A stretch of DNA of 64,000 nt from Betaproteobacteria bacterium (GCA_016717855.1 JADKEV010000005.1:186001-250000); one strand, 5' to 3'; shown: positions 9,089-18,686, counted from the first letter of the stretch. Notes: generated by a model not told the origin, from the letters alone. Translations and numbers: made by a program.

Positions 9089-10921
9089 TTGAAGCCCACC
9101 GACATTCGCGTGCCCGACTATTTCCACAAGGTTGTGGACTGCCAGTGGGCGTGCCCGGCCCACACGCCCGTGCCTGAGTACATCCGGATGATCGCCGAAG
9201 GCCGCTACGGCGACGCCTACATGGTGAACTGGGAATCGAACGTGTTTCCGGGCGTTCTCGGCCGCACCTGCGATCGCCCCTGCGAACCGGCATGCCGCCG
9301 GGGCCGGGTCGAGGACGATGCGCTGGCCGGCTCGAAAAAGGAACCGGTCGCCATCTGCCGGCTGAAGCGCGTCGCCGCCGACTACAAGGAAGACATCCGC
9401 GGCCGCCTGCCCAAGGCGCCGAAGACCCTGAACGGGAAGCGGATCGCCTGCGTGGGCGCCGGCCCCGCCTCGCTGACAGTCGCGCGCGACCTCGCGCCGC
9501 AGGGATACCACGTCACCGTCTTCGACGGCGACACCCGCGCCGGCGGCATGATCCGCAGCCAGATCCCGAAATTCCGGCTGCCCGAGTCGGTCATCGACGA
9601 GGAAGTCGGCTACGTCCTCGACCTGGGCATCGAATTCCGCGCCGGCCAGCGCATCGACAGCCTGAAGGCGCTGCTGGCGGAAAATTTCGACGCGATCTTC
9701 GTCGGGTCCGGCGCCCCGCGCGGGCGCGACCTCGACGTTCCCGGCCGCAAGGAGGCCGCGGCGCAGATCCACATCGGCATCGACTGGCTGTCATCCGTGT
9801 CGTTCGGCCACATCGAATCGATCGGCAAGCGGGTGATCGTGCTGGGCGGGGGCAACACCGCGATGGACTGCTGCCGCTCGTCGAAGCGCCTGGGCGGCGA
9901 CGACGTCAAGGTGATCGTCCGGTCCGGCTTCGACGAGATGAAGGCGTCGCCCTGGGAAAAGGAGGACGCGCAGCACGAAGGCATCCCCATCCTGAACTTC
10001 CTGGTGCCCAAGGAATTCCTGCACGACAACGGCCGGCTGACCGGCATGGTGTTCGAGAAGGTCAAGGCGGTCTACGACGACAAGGGACGCCGCAGCCTGG
10101 TCCCGTCGGGCGAACCCGACCAGCGCTTTGAATGCGACGACGTGCTGGTCGCGGTCGGCCAGGAGAACTCGTTCCCCTGGATCGAGCGCGACATCGGCAT
10201 CGAGTTCGACAAGTGGGGCATGCCGGTGGTCACGCCGACGACCATGCAGTCCTCGCTGCCCCGCGTGTTCTTCGGCGGCGACGCGGCGTTCGGGCCGAAG
10301 AACATCATCTGGGCCGTCGCGCACGGCCACGACGCGGCGGTGTCGATCGACAAGTTCTGCAATGGCGAGGACGTGCGGGTCCGGCCGAATCCGCTGACCA
10401 ACCTCGTGTCGCAGAAGATGGGCATCCACGAATGGAGCTACGACAACGATATCTCGATCGACCGGCGCAACAAGGTGCCGTTGAAGGATATCAAGGTCGC
10501 GCTGAAGAACATCAAGGTCGAGGTCGAGCTCGGTTTCGACCAGCAGCTGGCGTTGAAGGAAGCCCAGCGCTGCCTGAACTGCGACGTGCAGACGGTGTTC
10601 GCGCCCAAGCTGTGCATCGAGTGCGACGCCTGCGTCGACATCTGCCCGATGGACTGCATCACGTTCACGATCAACGGCGATGAAGCGGACCTGCGCAAGC
10701 GGCTGAAGGCGCCCGCCCTCGACCTCGCGCAGGACTTGTACGTCTCGGACGTGCTCAAGACCGAGCGGGTGATGGTCAAGGACGAGGACGTCTGCCTGCA
10801 CTGCGGGCTGTGCGCGGAGCGCTGTCCGACCGGCGCCTGGGACATGCAGAAATTCCTGCTCGACATACCCCGTGCCGGGCCTTCCTGCCGCGAGCACCAC
10901 GGCATGAAGCAGGCCGCGTAA
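9089..10921 (+). CDS. FAD/NADP-binding iron-sulfur subunit of a 2-oxoacid oxidoreductase (GltD-like, fused to a 2[4Fe-4S] ferredoxin)
   Basis: The 610-residue product is a GltD-type flavoprotein with a ferredoxin tail. The N-terminus has the Fe-S cysteines of that family (CQWACPAHTPVPEY, then CDRPCEPACRRG), followed by an FAD motif (GAGPAS), an NAD(P)H motif (VLGGGNTAMDCC) and, after about residue 500, two [4Fe-4S] motifs (CIECDACVDICPMDC and CLHCGLCAERCPTG). I use the TTG at 9089: AGGAGA sits six bases upstream and the product then starts in the family's normal place. The two downstream genes encode the alpha/gamma and beta subunits, 16 bases away and then overlapping. The size and domains match the gamma subunit of the 2-oxoglutarate:NADP+ oxidoreductase described in Azoarcus evansii, so it likely passes electrons between KorAB and NADP(H). 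Confidence 0.82.
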   Translation: MKPTDIRVPDYFHKVVDCQWACPAHTPVPEYIRMIAEGRYGDAYMVNWESNVFPGVLGRTCDRPCEPACRRGRVEDDALAGSKKEPVAICRLKRVAADYKEDIRGRLPKAPKTLNGKRIACVGAGPASLTVARDLAPQGYHVTVFDGDTRAGGMIRSQIPKFRLPESVIDEEVGYVLDLGIEFRAGQRIDSLKALLAENFDAIFVGSGAPRGRDLDVPGRKEAAAQIHIGIDWLSSVSFGHIESIGKRVIVLGGGNTAMDCCRSSKRLGGDDVKVIVRSGFDEMKASPWEKEDAQHEGIPILNFLVPKEFLHDNGRLTGMVFEKVKAVYDDKGRRSLVPSGEPDQRFECDDVLVAVGQENSFPWIERDIGIEFDKWGMPVVTPTTMQSSLPRVFFGGDAAFGPKNIIWAVAHGHDAAVSIDKFCNGEDVRVRPNPLTNLVSQKMGIHEWSYDNDISIDRRNKVPLKDIKVALKNIKVEVELGFDQQLALKEAQRCLNCDVQTVFAPKLCIECDACVDICPMDCITFTINGDEADLRKRLKAPALDLAQDLYVSDVLKTERVMVKDEDVCLHCGLCAERCPTGAWDMQKFLLDIPRAGPSCREHHGMKQAA

Positions 10922-10937
10922 CGGAGAGGCCCGCATC

Positions 10938-12776
10938 ATGACAAGAATCCAGGCGGTCAACGATTTCGTCGTCAAGTTCGCCAACGTCAACGGGTCGGGG
11001 TCCGCCTCGGCCAACGAGCTGTTCGCGAAGTCCATCATCCGGATGGGCGTCCCGGTCTCGCCCCGCAACATCTTCCCCTCCAACATCCAGGGCCTGCCGA
11101 CGTGGTACGAAGTGCGCGTCACCGACCAGGGTTACCTGGGCCGGCGCGGCGGGGTCGACATGATGGTGGCGATGAACCCGCAGACCTGGGACGAGGACGT
11201 CGCCGAGATCAGTCCCGGTGGCTACCTGTTCTACGACAACACCAAGCCACTGCCCAAGTCCCGGTTCCGCGACGACATCACGGTCATCGGCGTGCCGCTG
11301 ACCGAAATCTGCAACGCCGCCTACAGCGATCCGCGCCAGCGGCAGCTGTTCAAGAACATCATCTACGTCGGCGCGCTGTCCTCGCTGCTCGACATCGATC
11401 CCGCGGCGATCGAAAAGCTGTTCGCCGAGCAGTACCGCGGCAAGGAGAAGCTGCTCGACTCCAACATCAAGGCGCTGAACCTGGGCCGCGACTACGCCGC
11501 CGCGCACCTGGACTGCGACATCGGCCTCAAAGTGAAGCCGTCGGACCGCGTCGGCGACCGGATCTTCATCGACGGCAACAGCGCGGCGGCGCTCGGACTC
11601 GTCTACGGCGGGGCGACCGTCTGCGCGTGGTACCCGATCACGCCGTCGTCGTCGCTGGCCGAATCGTTCATCAAGTATTGCCAGACGCTCCGCGTCGATC
11701 CCGAAACCGGGAAGAACCTGTTCGCCAGCGTCCAGGCCGAGGACGAGCTGGCGTCGATCGGCATGGTGATCGGCGCGGGCTGGAACGGCGCGCGGGCGTT
11801 CACCGCCACCTCCGGGCCGGGCGTGTCGCTGATGACCGAGTTCATCGGGCTGGCCTACTTTGCCGAGATCCCGGCCACCATCATCAACGTGCAGCGCGGC
11901 GGACCCTCGACCGGGATGCCCACGCGCACCCAGCAGGCGGACATCCTGTCCTGCGCCTACGCCTCCAACGGCGACACCAAGCACGTGCTGCTGTTCCCGG
12001 AAGATCCGCACGAGTGCTTCGAGTTCTCGGCGACCGCGCTGGACCTGGCCGACCGGCTGCAGACGCCGGTTTTCGTGATGACCGACCTCGACATCGGGAT
12101 GAACCAGCGGCTGTCCGCGCCCTTTGTCTGGGACGACGCGCGCGCCTACGATCGCGGCAAGGTGATGACCGAGGAGGAGCTCGAGGCCGGCAAGACCTTC
12201 GGCCGCTACCTCGATGTCGACGGCGACGGCATCCCCTACCGGACGTACCCCGGCACGCATCCGAAGCGCGGCGCCTACTTCACCCGCGGCACCACCAAGG
12301 ACCGCTACGCGCGCTACAGCGAAGAAGGCCCCGTCTACGTCGACAACATGGAACGGCTGGTCAAGAAATTCGAGACCGCCAAGTCGCTGGTGCCGCAGCC
12401 GCTGACCCGGCCCGCGAAGAAGGCGACCAGGAACGGCGTCCTGTTCTTCGGCTCGACCAGCCCCTCGATGCACGAGGCGCTCGATCGCCTCGAGGCGGCG
12501 GGCGAGCACCTGGACGCGATGCGCATCCGCGCCTACCCGTTCTGCGACGACGTGATGGATTTCATCGCCCGTCACGACCGCGTGTTCATCGTCGAACAGA
12601 ACCGCGACGGACAACTGCGCGGGATGCTGATCAACGAAGGCGGAATCGACCCGGCGAAGATGATCGCCGTGCTGCACTACGACGGCACGCCGATCACCGC
12701 GCGCTTCATCGTTGCCGACATCGCCGACAAGCTCGCCCGCTACAACGTGACTCCGATCAAGAAAGTCGCATCGTGA
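10938..12776 (+). CDS. korA: 2-oxoacid:acceptor oxidoreductase, fused gamma-alpha subunit (KorA-like)
   Basis: Cytoplasmic subunit of an enzyme that oxidatively decarboxylates a 2-oxoacid with CoA, giving an acyl-CoA, CO2 and low-potential electrons, or runs in reverse. The 612 residues comprise an N-terminal gamma domain (about 1-190, with GSGSASANELFAKSI) and an alpha domain containing WYPITPSSSLAES and RGGPSTGMPTRTQQAD, which is the pattern of 2-oxoglutarate rather than pyruvate enzymes. The stop overlaps the GTG start of the beta-subunit gene (GTGA). Substrate specificity (2-oxoglutarate favoured) is inferred from the motif and from the operon's resemblance to korABC. Confidence 0.85.
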   Translation: MTRIQAVNDFVVKFANVNGSGSASANELFAKSIIRMGVPVSPRNIFPSNIQGLPTWYEVRVTDQGYLGRRGGVDMMVAMNPQTWDEDVAEISPGGYLFYDNTKPLPKSRFRDDITVIGVPLTEICNAAYSDPRQRQLFKNIIYVGALSSLLDIDPAAIEKLFAEQYRGKEKLLDSNIKALNLGRDYAAAHLDCDIGLKVKPSDRVGDRIFIDGNSAAALGLVYGGATVCAWYPITPSSSLAESFIKYCQTLRVDPETGKNLFASVQAEDELASIGMVIGAGWNGARAFTATSGPGVSLMTEFIGLAYFAEIPATIINVQRGGPSTGMPTRTQQADILSCAYASNGDTKHVLLFPEDPHECFEFSATALDLADRLQTPVFVMTDLDIGMNQRLSAPFVWDDARAYDRGKVMTEEELEAGKTFGRYLDVDGDGIPYRTYPGTHPKRGAYFTRGTTKDRYARYSEEGPVYVDNMERLVKKFETAKSLVPQPLTRPAKKATRNGVLFFGSTSPSMHEALDRLEAAGEHLDAMRIRAYPFCDDVMDFIARHDRVFIVEQNRDGQLRGMLINEGGIDPAKMIAVLHYDGTPITARFIVADIADKLARYNVTPIKKVAS

Positions 12777-13828
12777 CCTACATCGCCAAGCCCAAGCTCC
12801 ACCATCCGTCGCTGACCCGCAACAAGGCCGGCTATACCCGCCGCGACTACGAGGGCCCGGTGTCCACGCTGTGCGCCGGCTGCGGCCACGACTCGATCAG
12901 CGCCGCGATCATCCAGGCCTGCTTCGACCTCGACATCCAGCCGCACCGGGTCGCCAAGCTCTCGGGCATCGGCTGCTCCTCGAAGACGCCCACCTACTTC
13001 CTGGGCAACTCGCACGGCTTCAACAGCGTGCACGGCCGCATGCCCTCGGTGCTCACCGGCGCCAACCTCGCCAACCGCGACCTGCTCTACCTGGGCGTCT
13101 CCGGCGACGGCGACTCGGCCTCGATCGGGCTCGGCCAGTTCGCCCACAGCATGCGCCGCGGCGTGAACATGGTCTACATCGTGATGAACAACGGCGTCTA
13201 CGGCCTGACCAAGGGCCAGTTCTCGGCGACCGCCGACAAGGGCTCCAAGAGCAAGCGCGGCGTGATCAACAGCGACGAGCCGATCGACCTGGCCTCGCTC
13301 GCGCTGCAGTTGGGCGCGACGTTCGTCGCCCGTAGTTTTTCCGGCGACAAGACGCAGCTCGTGCCGCTGATCGAAGCGGCGATCGCCCACCGCGGCGCGG
13401 CGTTCATCGATGTGATCTCGCCGTGCGTCGCGTTCAACAACCACCCGGGCTCGACCAAGAGCTACGACTACGTCCGCGAGCACAACGAAGCGGTCAACCG
13501 GATCGACTTCATCACCAAGCGCGACGAAATCACCACCGACTACGCGCCGGGCACCGTGCAGGAAGTGGTCCAGCACGACGGCTCGATCCTGCGCCTGCGC
13601 AAGGTCGACGAGAGCTACGACGCCAACAACCGGATCGCGGCGATGAACTACTCGCAGGAGCATCACGCCAAGGGCGAAGTCGTCACCGGCCTGCTCTACG
13701 TCGATCCGGAGCCGCAGGAACTGCACGGCTACCTGCATACGGTCGACGCGCCGTTCAACCGGCTTTCCTCCCGCGAGCTGTGCCCCGGTTCGGCCAGGCT
13801 CGCGAAAATCAACGCGTCGCTGCGCTAG
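12773..13828 (+). CDS. korB: 2-oxoacid:acceptor oxidoreductase, beta (thiamine diphosphate) subunit (KorB-like)
   Basis: The 351-residue product holds the TPP and [4Fe-4S] site of the enzyme. Key motifs are CAGCGHDSIS near residue 36, GIGCSSKTP near 64, GDGDSASIGLGQF near 110 (the GDG start of the TPP/Mg2+ motif, closed by NNGVYGLTKGQFSAT) and a conserved Cys in the SPCVAFNNH segment near residue 222. I start it at the GTG overlapping the KorA stop codon. Together with the two genes upstream it makes a complete three-subunit enzyme. The beta subunit is well recognised; the physiological direction is unknown. Confidence 0.88.
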   Translation: MTYIAKPKLHHPSLTRNKAGYTRRDYEGPVSTLCAGCGHDSISAAIIQACFDLDIQPHRVAKLSGIGCSSKTPTYFLGNSHGFNSVHGRMPSVLTGANLANRDLLYLGVSGDGDSASIGLGQFAHSMRRGVNMVYIVMNNGVYGLTKGQFSATADKGSKSKRGVINSDEPIDLASLALQLGATFVARSFSGDKTQLVPLIEAAIAHRGAAFIDVISPCVAFNNHPGSTKSYDYVREHNEAVNRIDFITKRDEITTDYAPGTVQEVVQHDGSILRLRKVDESYDANNRIAAMNYSQEHHAKGEVVTGLLYVDPEPQELHGYLHTVDAPFNRLSSRELCPGSARLAKINASLR

Positions 13829-13835
13829 CGCCGTT

Positions 13836-15308
13836 TTATAGCGGCGCGCAGAGGACGACACCCTCACCTGCCCAGCCCATGCCCACCATCTGGTTGTAGA
13901 GGGCCTGGTTGGTCATGTACCGGTGGTTCGAGTCGTTGAACGCAAAGCGCCCGTTGTAGACCCGCCAGACGGCCTGCGTCCACGCGGGGCAGCCGGCGGC
14001 ATTGCTGGCTGTGGGCCTGATCATCCAGAACTTGCCGGCGAACTCGAACGTCCAGCCCGGGTCCAGCTTCACCGCCGCGCACTCGGCGGGCTCCGCCGTG
14101 TAGAAATGCGAGTTCGGCCCCCGCCGCATCCCGGTCACGGGATTGATGTCGATGGATCCGTAGAAGCGGCAGACTTCGGCGGCGTTGGGTATGGGGCCGC
14201 CCACCCACGCCTTCCACGTCTCGCCGGTCCGCGACCAGCCCGGCCCGGACCCTCCGCTATCGATCGAGGCGGCCTCGGCCGGGTTCGCGGTCACGAAATA
14301 GTGGTTCAGGGTGCTGTTGTAGAACTCGGTCACGATGGTATCGGCCGGCGTGTTCTGCGCCACGGCGATGCGCGCCAGTTTGCCGCCCTGCACGTCGCTC
14401 ACGTAGACGACACCGTCCGTATGGACATGGAGGCCGGCGCTTTGCGCGTTGGCATTCCCGAACACCTTGAGCCTGGCGTAATTGGCCGGCGGCGTGAACT
14501 GGGTCACGTATTGGGTGCCGTCGGTGAGCCACAGCGTCCCGTCGGCGCCCGCGGCGAGGCGCCGCGGCTGCTGTGCCTCGGTGAGCACGACCTGCACCGC
14601 GCCGGTGGCGGTATCGACGCTGCCGAAGCCGTCGCGGGTCGCGAACCAGACCACGCCGCCGGTGCCCACCCCGACGATGCGCTCGGGAATCGTGTTCGCC
14701 GATCGCTGCGGCACCGCGTAGTCGGTGAACACCGTGGTGTTCGGATTGATCCGCGTGATGCGCCGGTTCGCGCCGTCGGCGAACCACAGGTTGCCGTCGG
14801 CCGCGCGCGTGATGCCCAGTGGCCGGATCGTGCCGTTCCCCGTGAAGTTGGTCCGCACCCCGGACTGGGTGATGCGGACCACGCGCGCGCTCTGTGCGTT
14901 CGTCGCCCACAGGTTGTTGTCCGGGCCCAGCGTCATGTCGTCGAACGCGCTGGTGATGTCGCTCGGAACGAAGTTGTCCGGACTCCCCGTTACTGTCGAC
15001 AAGTCGGCCCTGACTATCCGGTACGGCGAGAACCGGCGGGTGTACCACATGAAGTTGCCGATCGAAACCAGGTTGGAGCCGGGAGTGAGCGACGTGCCCA
15101 TCGAGGAGATCGCGCCGTTGCTCAACCGGTAGCGCGACAGTGGTCCCGTGCTGCTGGAAGCGGCGATCGAGTCGATGATGAACGCGAGCGAGTCGGGCCC
15201 GGGCTGGTCGAGGTCGTACAGCGCGATCGACGCGGCGGTGGCGGGTAGCGCGCTGAGCGCGGCCACAGACCAGAGCCCCGCGAGGCAGGAACGCAGTGAA
15301 TTCGCCAT
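13836..15308 (-). CDS. Secreted Vgb/NHL-like beta-propeller protein with C-terminal DUF5648 domain
   Basis: The 490-residue product starts with a signal peptide (MANSLRSCLAGLWSVAALSA, cleavage near the following Ala-rich stretch). Residues ~30-320 form short propeller repeats such as DGNLWFADGANRRITRI and DGTLWLTDG, like virginiamycin B lyase and NHL/SMP-30 propellers. The last ~165 residues are a DUF5648-type module (EFYNSTLNHYF, GPGWSRTG, VCRFYGS, NSHFYTAEPAEC). I use the ATG at 15308, not the upstream in-frame start, because the signal peptide then lies at the N-terminus. It ends only seven bases from the korB stop, facing it. No catalytic role can be assigned. Confidence 0.72.
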   Translation of the reverse strand: MANSLRSCLAGLWSVAALSALPATAASIALYDLDQPGPDSLAFIIDSIAASSSTGPLSRYRLSNGAISSMGTSLTPGSNLVSIGNFMWYTRRFSPYRIVRADLSTVTGSPDNFVPSDITSAFDDMTLGPDNNLWATNAQSARVVRITQSGVRTNFTGNGTIRPLGITRAADGNLWFADGANRRITRINPNTTVFTDYAVPQRSANTIPERIVGVGTGGVVWFATRDGFGSVDTATGAVQVVLTEAQQPRRLAAGADGTLWLTDGTQYVTQFTPPANYARLKVFGNANAQSAGLHVHTDGVVYVSDVQGGKLARIAVAQNTPADTIVTEFYNSTLNHYFVTANPAEAASIDSGGSGPGWSRTGETWKAWVGGPIPNAAEVCRFYGSIDINPVTGMRRGPNSHFYTAEPAECAAVKLDPGWTFEFAGKFWMIRPTASNAAGCPAWTQAVWRVYNGRFAFNDSNHRYMTNQALYNQMVGMGWAGEGVVLCAPL

Positions 15309-15444
15309 GGCATGTCCATTTCCGGGTTGTGCGCCGACCGCCGCGGCAGGTATCTCAGACGGGTCGTCCAATTCTGCCGCAGGCGGCGGCTGACAGCAAT
15401 GTTCCGCGTGCGTTGCAACGTGAAGTAAGCGAGGCGCGCACCCG

Positions 15445-16794
15445 CTACCGGGCGGGCCAGTCGACCTGGACCGCCAGTCCGCCCAGACCCGGCGACCGGC
15501 CGACATGGATGGCCGCGCCCTGCGCGGAGGCGATGCGGCGCACGATCGACCAGCCGAGCCCGCTGCCGCCTTCTCCGGTGCCGAGGACGCGGAAGAAGCG
15601 TTCGCCCAGCCGGGCGCTATCCTGCTCCGTCATCCCCGGTCCGCTATCCTCGACACGCAGCCGGACCTGCGCCCCCTGCGCTGCGACGCCGACTCTAACC
15701 GCCGCCCGCGGCGGACTGTACCGGATCGCGTTGTCGACCAGATTGCGCACGAGCACCGCCAGCAGCGTGGGATCGCCCGCGACGCGGCATGGTTCGGGCG
15801 CATCGACTTCGATCGTCTGCTGCTTCAGGACAGCCCGCAGCGCGACTTCGGCCACCACCCCCCGGACCAGGGCGCCCAAGTCCAGCGGCGTCGCCATCGA
15901 GGTCGCCCCGGCCTCGAGCCGCGACAGCGTCAGAAGTTGCTCGACCAGGCGGGTGGCGCGGTCGCAACCCTCCAGCGTCGACTGCAGCGCGTGAGTGCGC
16001 AGCGCGTCGTCGCTTTCGGCCAATGCTACCTGGGCCTGCGCGCGGATGGCCGCGATCGGCGTCCGCAATTCGTGCGCCGCATCGGCGGTGAACCGGCGCT
16101 CCGATTCCAGCAACGTGGCGATGCGCTCGAACAGGCCGTTCAGCGCGTCCAGCATCGGCGTCATTTCCGAGGGCGCTCCCGCGACCGCGACCGGTTCGAG
16201 GGCCTCCGGCCGCCGTCCGGCCAGCGTTCGCCCGAGGCTGCGCAGCGGCGCGACGCCGCGGTACACCGCCCACCATGCAGCGAGCCCGAGCAGCGGCAGC
16301 GCGACCAGCATCGGCCAGAGCACGCTGCGCAGCACTGCCCACAGGATCGACGACCGGGACTCCACCTGCTCGCCCACGAACACCTGCACGTCGCTCTTGC
16401 CGCCGCGGGCCGCGAACACGCGCCAGGCCGTGTCGCCGATCTGCACCGTCCTGAAGCCGGTCTGGAAATCCTCTCCGGCCCCGGCCATGGGCCCGGGAGG
16501 TGCGTTAGCCGAGCGCAGCGCCAGCCGCCCTTCGTGAAAGACCTGGAACGCCACTTTGGGCGCATAACGGTGCAGCGAAGGCGCGTCGATCTGGTGATCG
16601 TCATCGTCGATCTCGCGCACCTGCTGGACCACCAGCAGCGCGGCGGCCTGCGCCAGATGGCTGTCGAGCAGCTCGTCGAGCTCGTGGCGCACGTCGATCC
16701 AGGTCATCGCCGCCGTGGCCACCCAGACGCCGGCAACCAGCCCGAGCACCAGCACCAGCAGCCGGCCCTGCAGCGAGCGCGGCAACCTGATCAC
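15445..16794 (-). CDS. Sensor histidine kinase (QseC/PmrB-like) of the SHP/DHC operon
   Basis: The 449-residue kinase has an N-terminal membrane helix (about residues 8-30), a periplasmic sensor segment of about 130 residues, a second membrane helix with HAMP-like linker, the H-box DAAHELRTPIAAIRAQ, an N-box (VRNLVDNAIRYSP) and G-boxes (DSGPGMTEQD, GSGLGWSIV). The GTG start at 16794 overlaps the response-regulator stop by four bases (GTGA), so the pair is translationally coupled. It ends the minus-strand operon that starts with SHP, so the sensor probably controls, or responds through, the cytochromes upstream. Its stimulus is unknown. Confidence 0.88.
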   Translation of the reverse strand: MIRLPRSLQGRLLVLVLGLVAGVWVATAAMTWIDVRHELDELLDSHLAQAAALLVVQQVREIDDDDHQIDAPSLHRYAPKVAFQVFHEGRLALRSANAPPGPMAGAGEDFQTGFRTVQIGDTAWRVFAARGGKSDVQVFVGEQVESRSSILWAVLRSVLWPMLVALPLLGLAAWWAVYRGVAPLRSLGRTLAGRRPEALEPVAVAGAPSEMTPMLDALNGLFERIATLLESERRFTADAAHELRTPIAAIRAQAQVALAESDDALRTHALQSTLEGCDRATRLVEQLLTLSRLEAGATSMATPLDLGALVRGVVAEVALRAVLKQQTIEVDAPEPCRVAGDPTLLAVLVRNLVDNAIRYSPPRAAVRVGVAAQGAQVRLRVEDSGPGMTEQDSARLGERFFRVLGTGEGGSGLGWSIVRRIASAQGAAIHVGRSPGLGGLAVQVDWPAR

Positions 16795-17462
16795 GATTTC
16801 GCGTTCTCGCGCAGCAGCATGTAGCCGACGCCGCGTACGGTCTGGACCAATGCCGCGCCGAGCTTGCGCCGCAAGTGATGAATGTGCACCTCGACGGCGT
16901 TGCTCTCCACTTCCTCGCCCCAGCTGTAGAGACGCGCCGCGAGCTGCTCGCGCGAGAGCACGCGCCCCGCATTGAGCATCAGCGCGTGCAGCAGGTCGAA
17001 CTCGCGCGCCGAGAGCGTGACGGGCAGGCCCGCCTGTTGCACCGAGCGCGCCGCCGGATCGAGCACGACATCCTGTGCCGTCAGGCACTCCTGCGGCTGG
17101 CCGTGCGCACGGCGCACCAGCGCGCGCAGCCGCGCGGCGAGCTCGTGCAGGTCGACCGGCTTGACGATGTAGTCGTCGGCGCCGGCATCGAGCCCGCGGA
17201 TGCGCTCGGGCACCGCGTCGCGGGCGGTCAGGACCAGGACCGGCAGCGCGACGCCCGCGCGGCGAACGGCGGCAAGCACGTCCATCCCATCCTTCAGCGG
17301 CAGGCCCAGGTCGAGGACCGCGGCGGCGTAGGGCTCGGCCCGCAGTTCGCGTTCCGCGGCCATGCCGTCGCGCACCCAGTCGACCTGGAAGCCGAGCTGG
17401 CGCAGGCCGGCCCGCAGTCCGTCGCCCAGCAGCGGGTCGTCTTCGGCAAGGAGGATGCGCAT
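16791..17462 (-). CDS. OmpR/PhoB-family response regulator (QseB/PmrA-like)
   Basis: The 223-residue product has a receiver domain (acidic pocket AEDD at 6-9, phospho-acceptor Asp51 in VLDLGLPLKDG, Thr in VLTARD, Lys in DDYIVKPV) and a winged-helix DNA-binding domain (residues ~125-220 with LSAREFDLLHALM and a C-terminal RGVGYMLL wing). It overlaps the kinase gene downstream and lies 29 bases after the cytochrome b gene. Target promoters cannot be identified from this window, though the SHP gene is a natural candidate. Confidence 0.9.
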   Translation of the reverse strand: MRILLAEDDPLLGDGLRAGLRQLGFQVDWVRDGMAAERELRAEPYAAAVLDLGLPLKDGMDVLAAVRRAGVALPVLVLTARDAVPERIRGLDAGADDYIVKPVDLHELAARLRALVRRAHGQPQECLTAQDVVLDPAARSVQQAGLPVTLSAREFDLLHALMLNAGRVLSREQLAARLYSWGEEVESNAVEVHIHHLRRKLGAALVQTVRGVGYMLLRENAKS

Positions 17463-17491
17463 GCGGCCAATTGTGTCACGCTGTGCCGGGC

Positions 17492-18226
17492 TCAGTCGTG
17501 ACCACGATCATGGTTCTTCGCCTTTGCCGCCGCCACCGGCCGGTCGGAGGCGGCGCCGCCGGCGGGCGCCGCCTGCCACTGCATCCACCAGAACCCCAGC
17601 ACCACCACCAGCATCAGCGCGGCCACGGTGCGCCAGGCGCTGCGCACGCCCTCTTCCGGCCGCACCTGCTTGCGCCCGTCGATCATCGCGCCGATCAGGT
17701 TTTCGCGATGCAGCCAGCTGCTGACCACAGCACCGGCAATGTGCGCCCCGACCACGGCCAGCATCAGGTTGGCGGCCACCTCGTGGAATTCCTCCAGCCA
17801 CTTGCCGCCGACGTCGTTGAACGTCGCCCAGCCGGACGCGGTGATCGCGACCGCCAGGCCAAGCAGCGCGAGGATCGCCAGCGCGCCGGCCGGGTTGTGC
17901 CCGGTGTGGTGCTCGGGTTCGCCGCGCACGATCGAGCGCAGGTAGCGGGCCACGGCCGCCGGGCCGCGCACGAAGTTCGAGAACCGCGCATAGCGCGTTC
18001 CCGCCAGGCCCCACAGGACGCGGAAGGCCACCAGCCCGCCCATCGTATAGCCCAGCGTCACGTGCACGAGCCGCCAGCGCTCGCTTTCGGCGGTGATGTA
18101 GGCGCCGGCGAAGCACGCCACCAGCAGCCAGTGAAAGACCCGCACCGGGGCATCCCAGACGAGGACCTTGCGGGTGCCCGCGGCGTTGGCCGGCGCCTCA
18201 GCGCGGAATACGGATGTTTCGCTCAT
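17492..18226 (-). CDS. Membrane cytochrome b561-type protein
   Basis: The 244-residue di-haem type membrane cytochrome b probably moves electrons between the quinone pool and the periplasmic cytochromes encoded upstream. Four hydrophobic helices are visible, with His residues in the first (VFHWLLVA), second (LVHVTLGY) and later helices (EFHEVAANLML, VVGAHIAGAV), as expected for haem ligands. A His/Lys-containing tail (AKAKNHDRGHD) ends the protein. I use the ATG at 18226, preceded by GGGAG; it overlaps the end of the DHC gene by 29 bases, so translation is probably coupled. Confidence 0.85.
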   Translation of the reverse strand: MSETSVFRAEAPANAAGTRKVLVWDAPVRVFHWLLVACFAGAYITAESERWRLVHVTLGYTMGGLVAFRVLWGLAGTRYARFSNFVRGPAAVARYLRSIVRGEPEHHTGHNPAGALAILALLGLAVAITASGWATFNDVGGKWLEEFHEVAANLMLAVVGAHIAGAVVSSWLHRENLIGAMIDGRKQVRPEEGVRSAWRTVAALMLVVVLGFWWMQWQAAPAGGAASDRPVAAAKAKNHDRGHD

Positions 18227-18686
18227 TGAAATCTCCCTGGTCGGATTGGGTATGGCAGGCGCTGCAATTGGCGGCGCTCTTGACCGCCGGCAGCTTCCAG
18301 GTGGCGGCCGCCACCTCGTCATGCTTGCGGATGAACCACGCCGAGCGGCTGATGCGATCCTCCGGTGGCTGCCCGCTCACCCGCTTGTAAGTGCCCGCAT
18401 TCGCGGCGAGCCACGTCGTGAGTTCCTGCGCGGTGGCGGGGTCGAGCGAGGCGTCGGTGCCGTAGTGGCGCTGCAGGTTGCTCATCGTGCGCTGCCACGA
18501 TGCCGCCGGCAGCATTCCGGGCGGATACGCGATATGGCAGGCGGCGCATTCCTGCTGGTACTTGGGCAACAGCGGCAGGCGGGCGGCGCGATCGCCGCCG
18601 TCGGCCAGCGCTGCGCCGGCCAAGGCGAGCAAGGCCAGCAGGCCGGGCAGCGCGCGTCGCATCGTCAGGCGTGGGAATGGGTGCAT
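18198..18686 (-). CDS. Periplasmic dihaem cytochrome c (DHC family)
   Basis: The 162-residue product has a signal peptide (to about residue 29) and two haem c sites, CAACH at 47-51 and CSACH at 141-145, matching the small dihaem DHC family. DHC is the known redox partner of the oxygen-binding cytochrome SHP, and here the SHP gene lies 38 bases upstream. A GGAGG ribosome-binding site precedes the ATG at 18686. The 3' end runs 29 bases into the cytochrome b gene in another frame. Confidence 0.86.
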   Translation of the reverse strand: MHPFPRLTMRRALPGLLALLALAGAALADGGDRAARLPLLPKYQQECAACHIAYPPGMLPAASWQRTMSNLQRHYGTDASLDPATAQELTTWLAANAGTYKRVSGQPPEDRISRSAWFIRKHDEVAAATWKLPAVKSAANCSACHTQSDQGDFNERNIRIPR

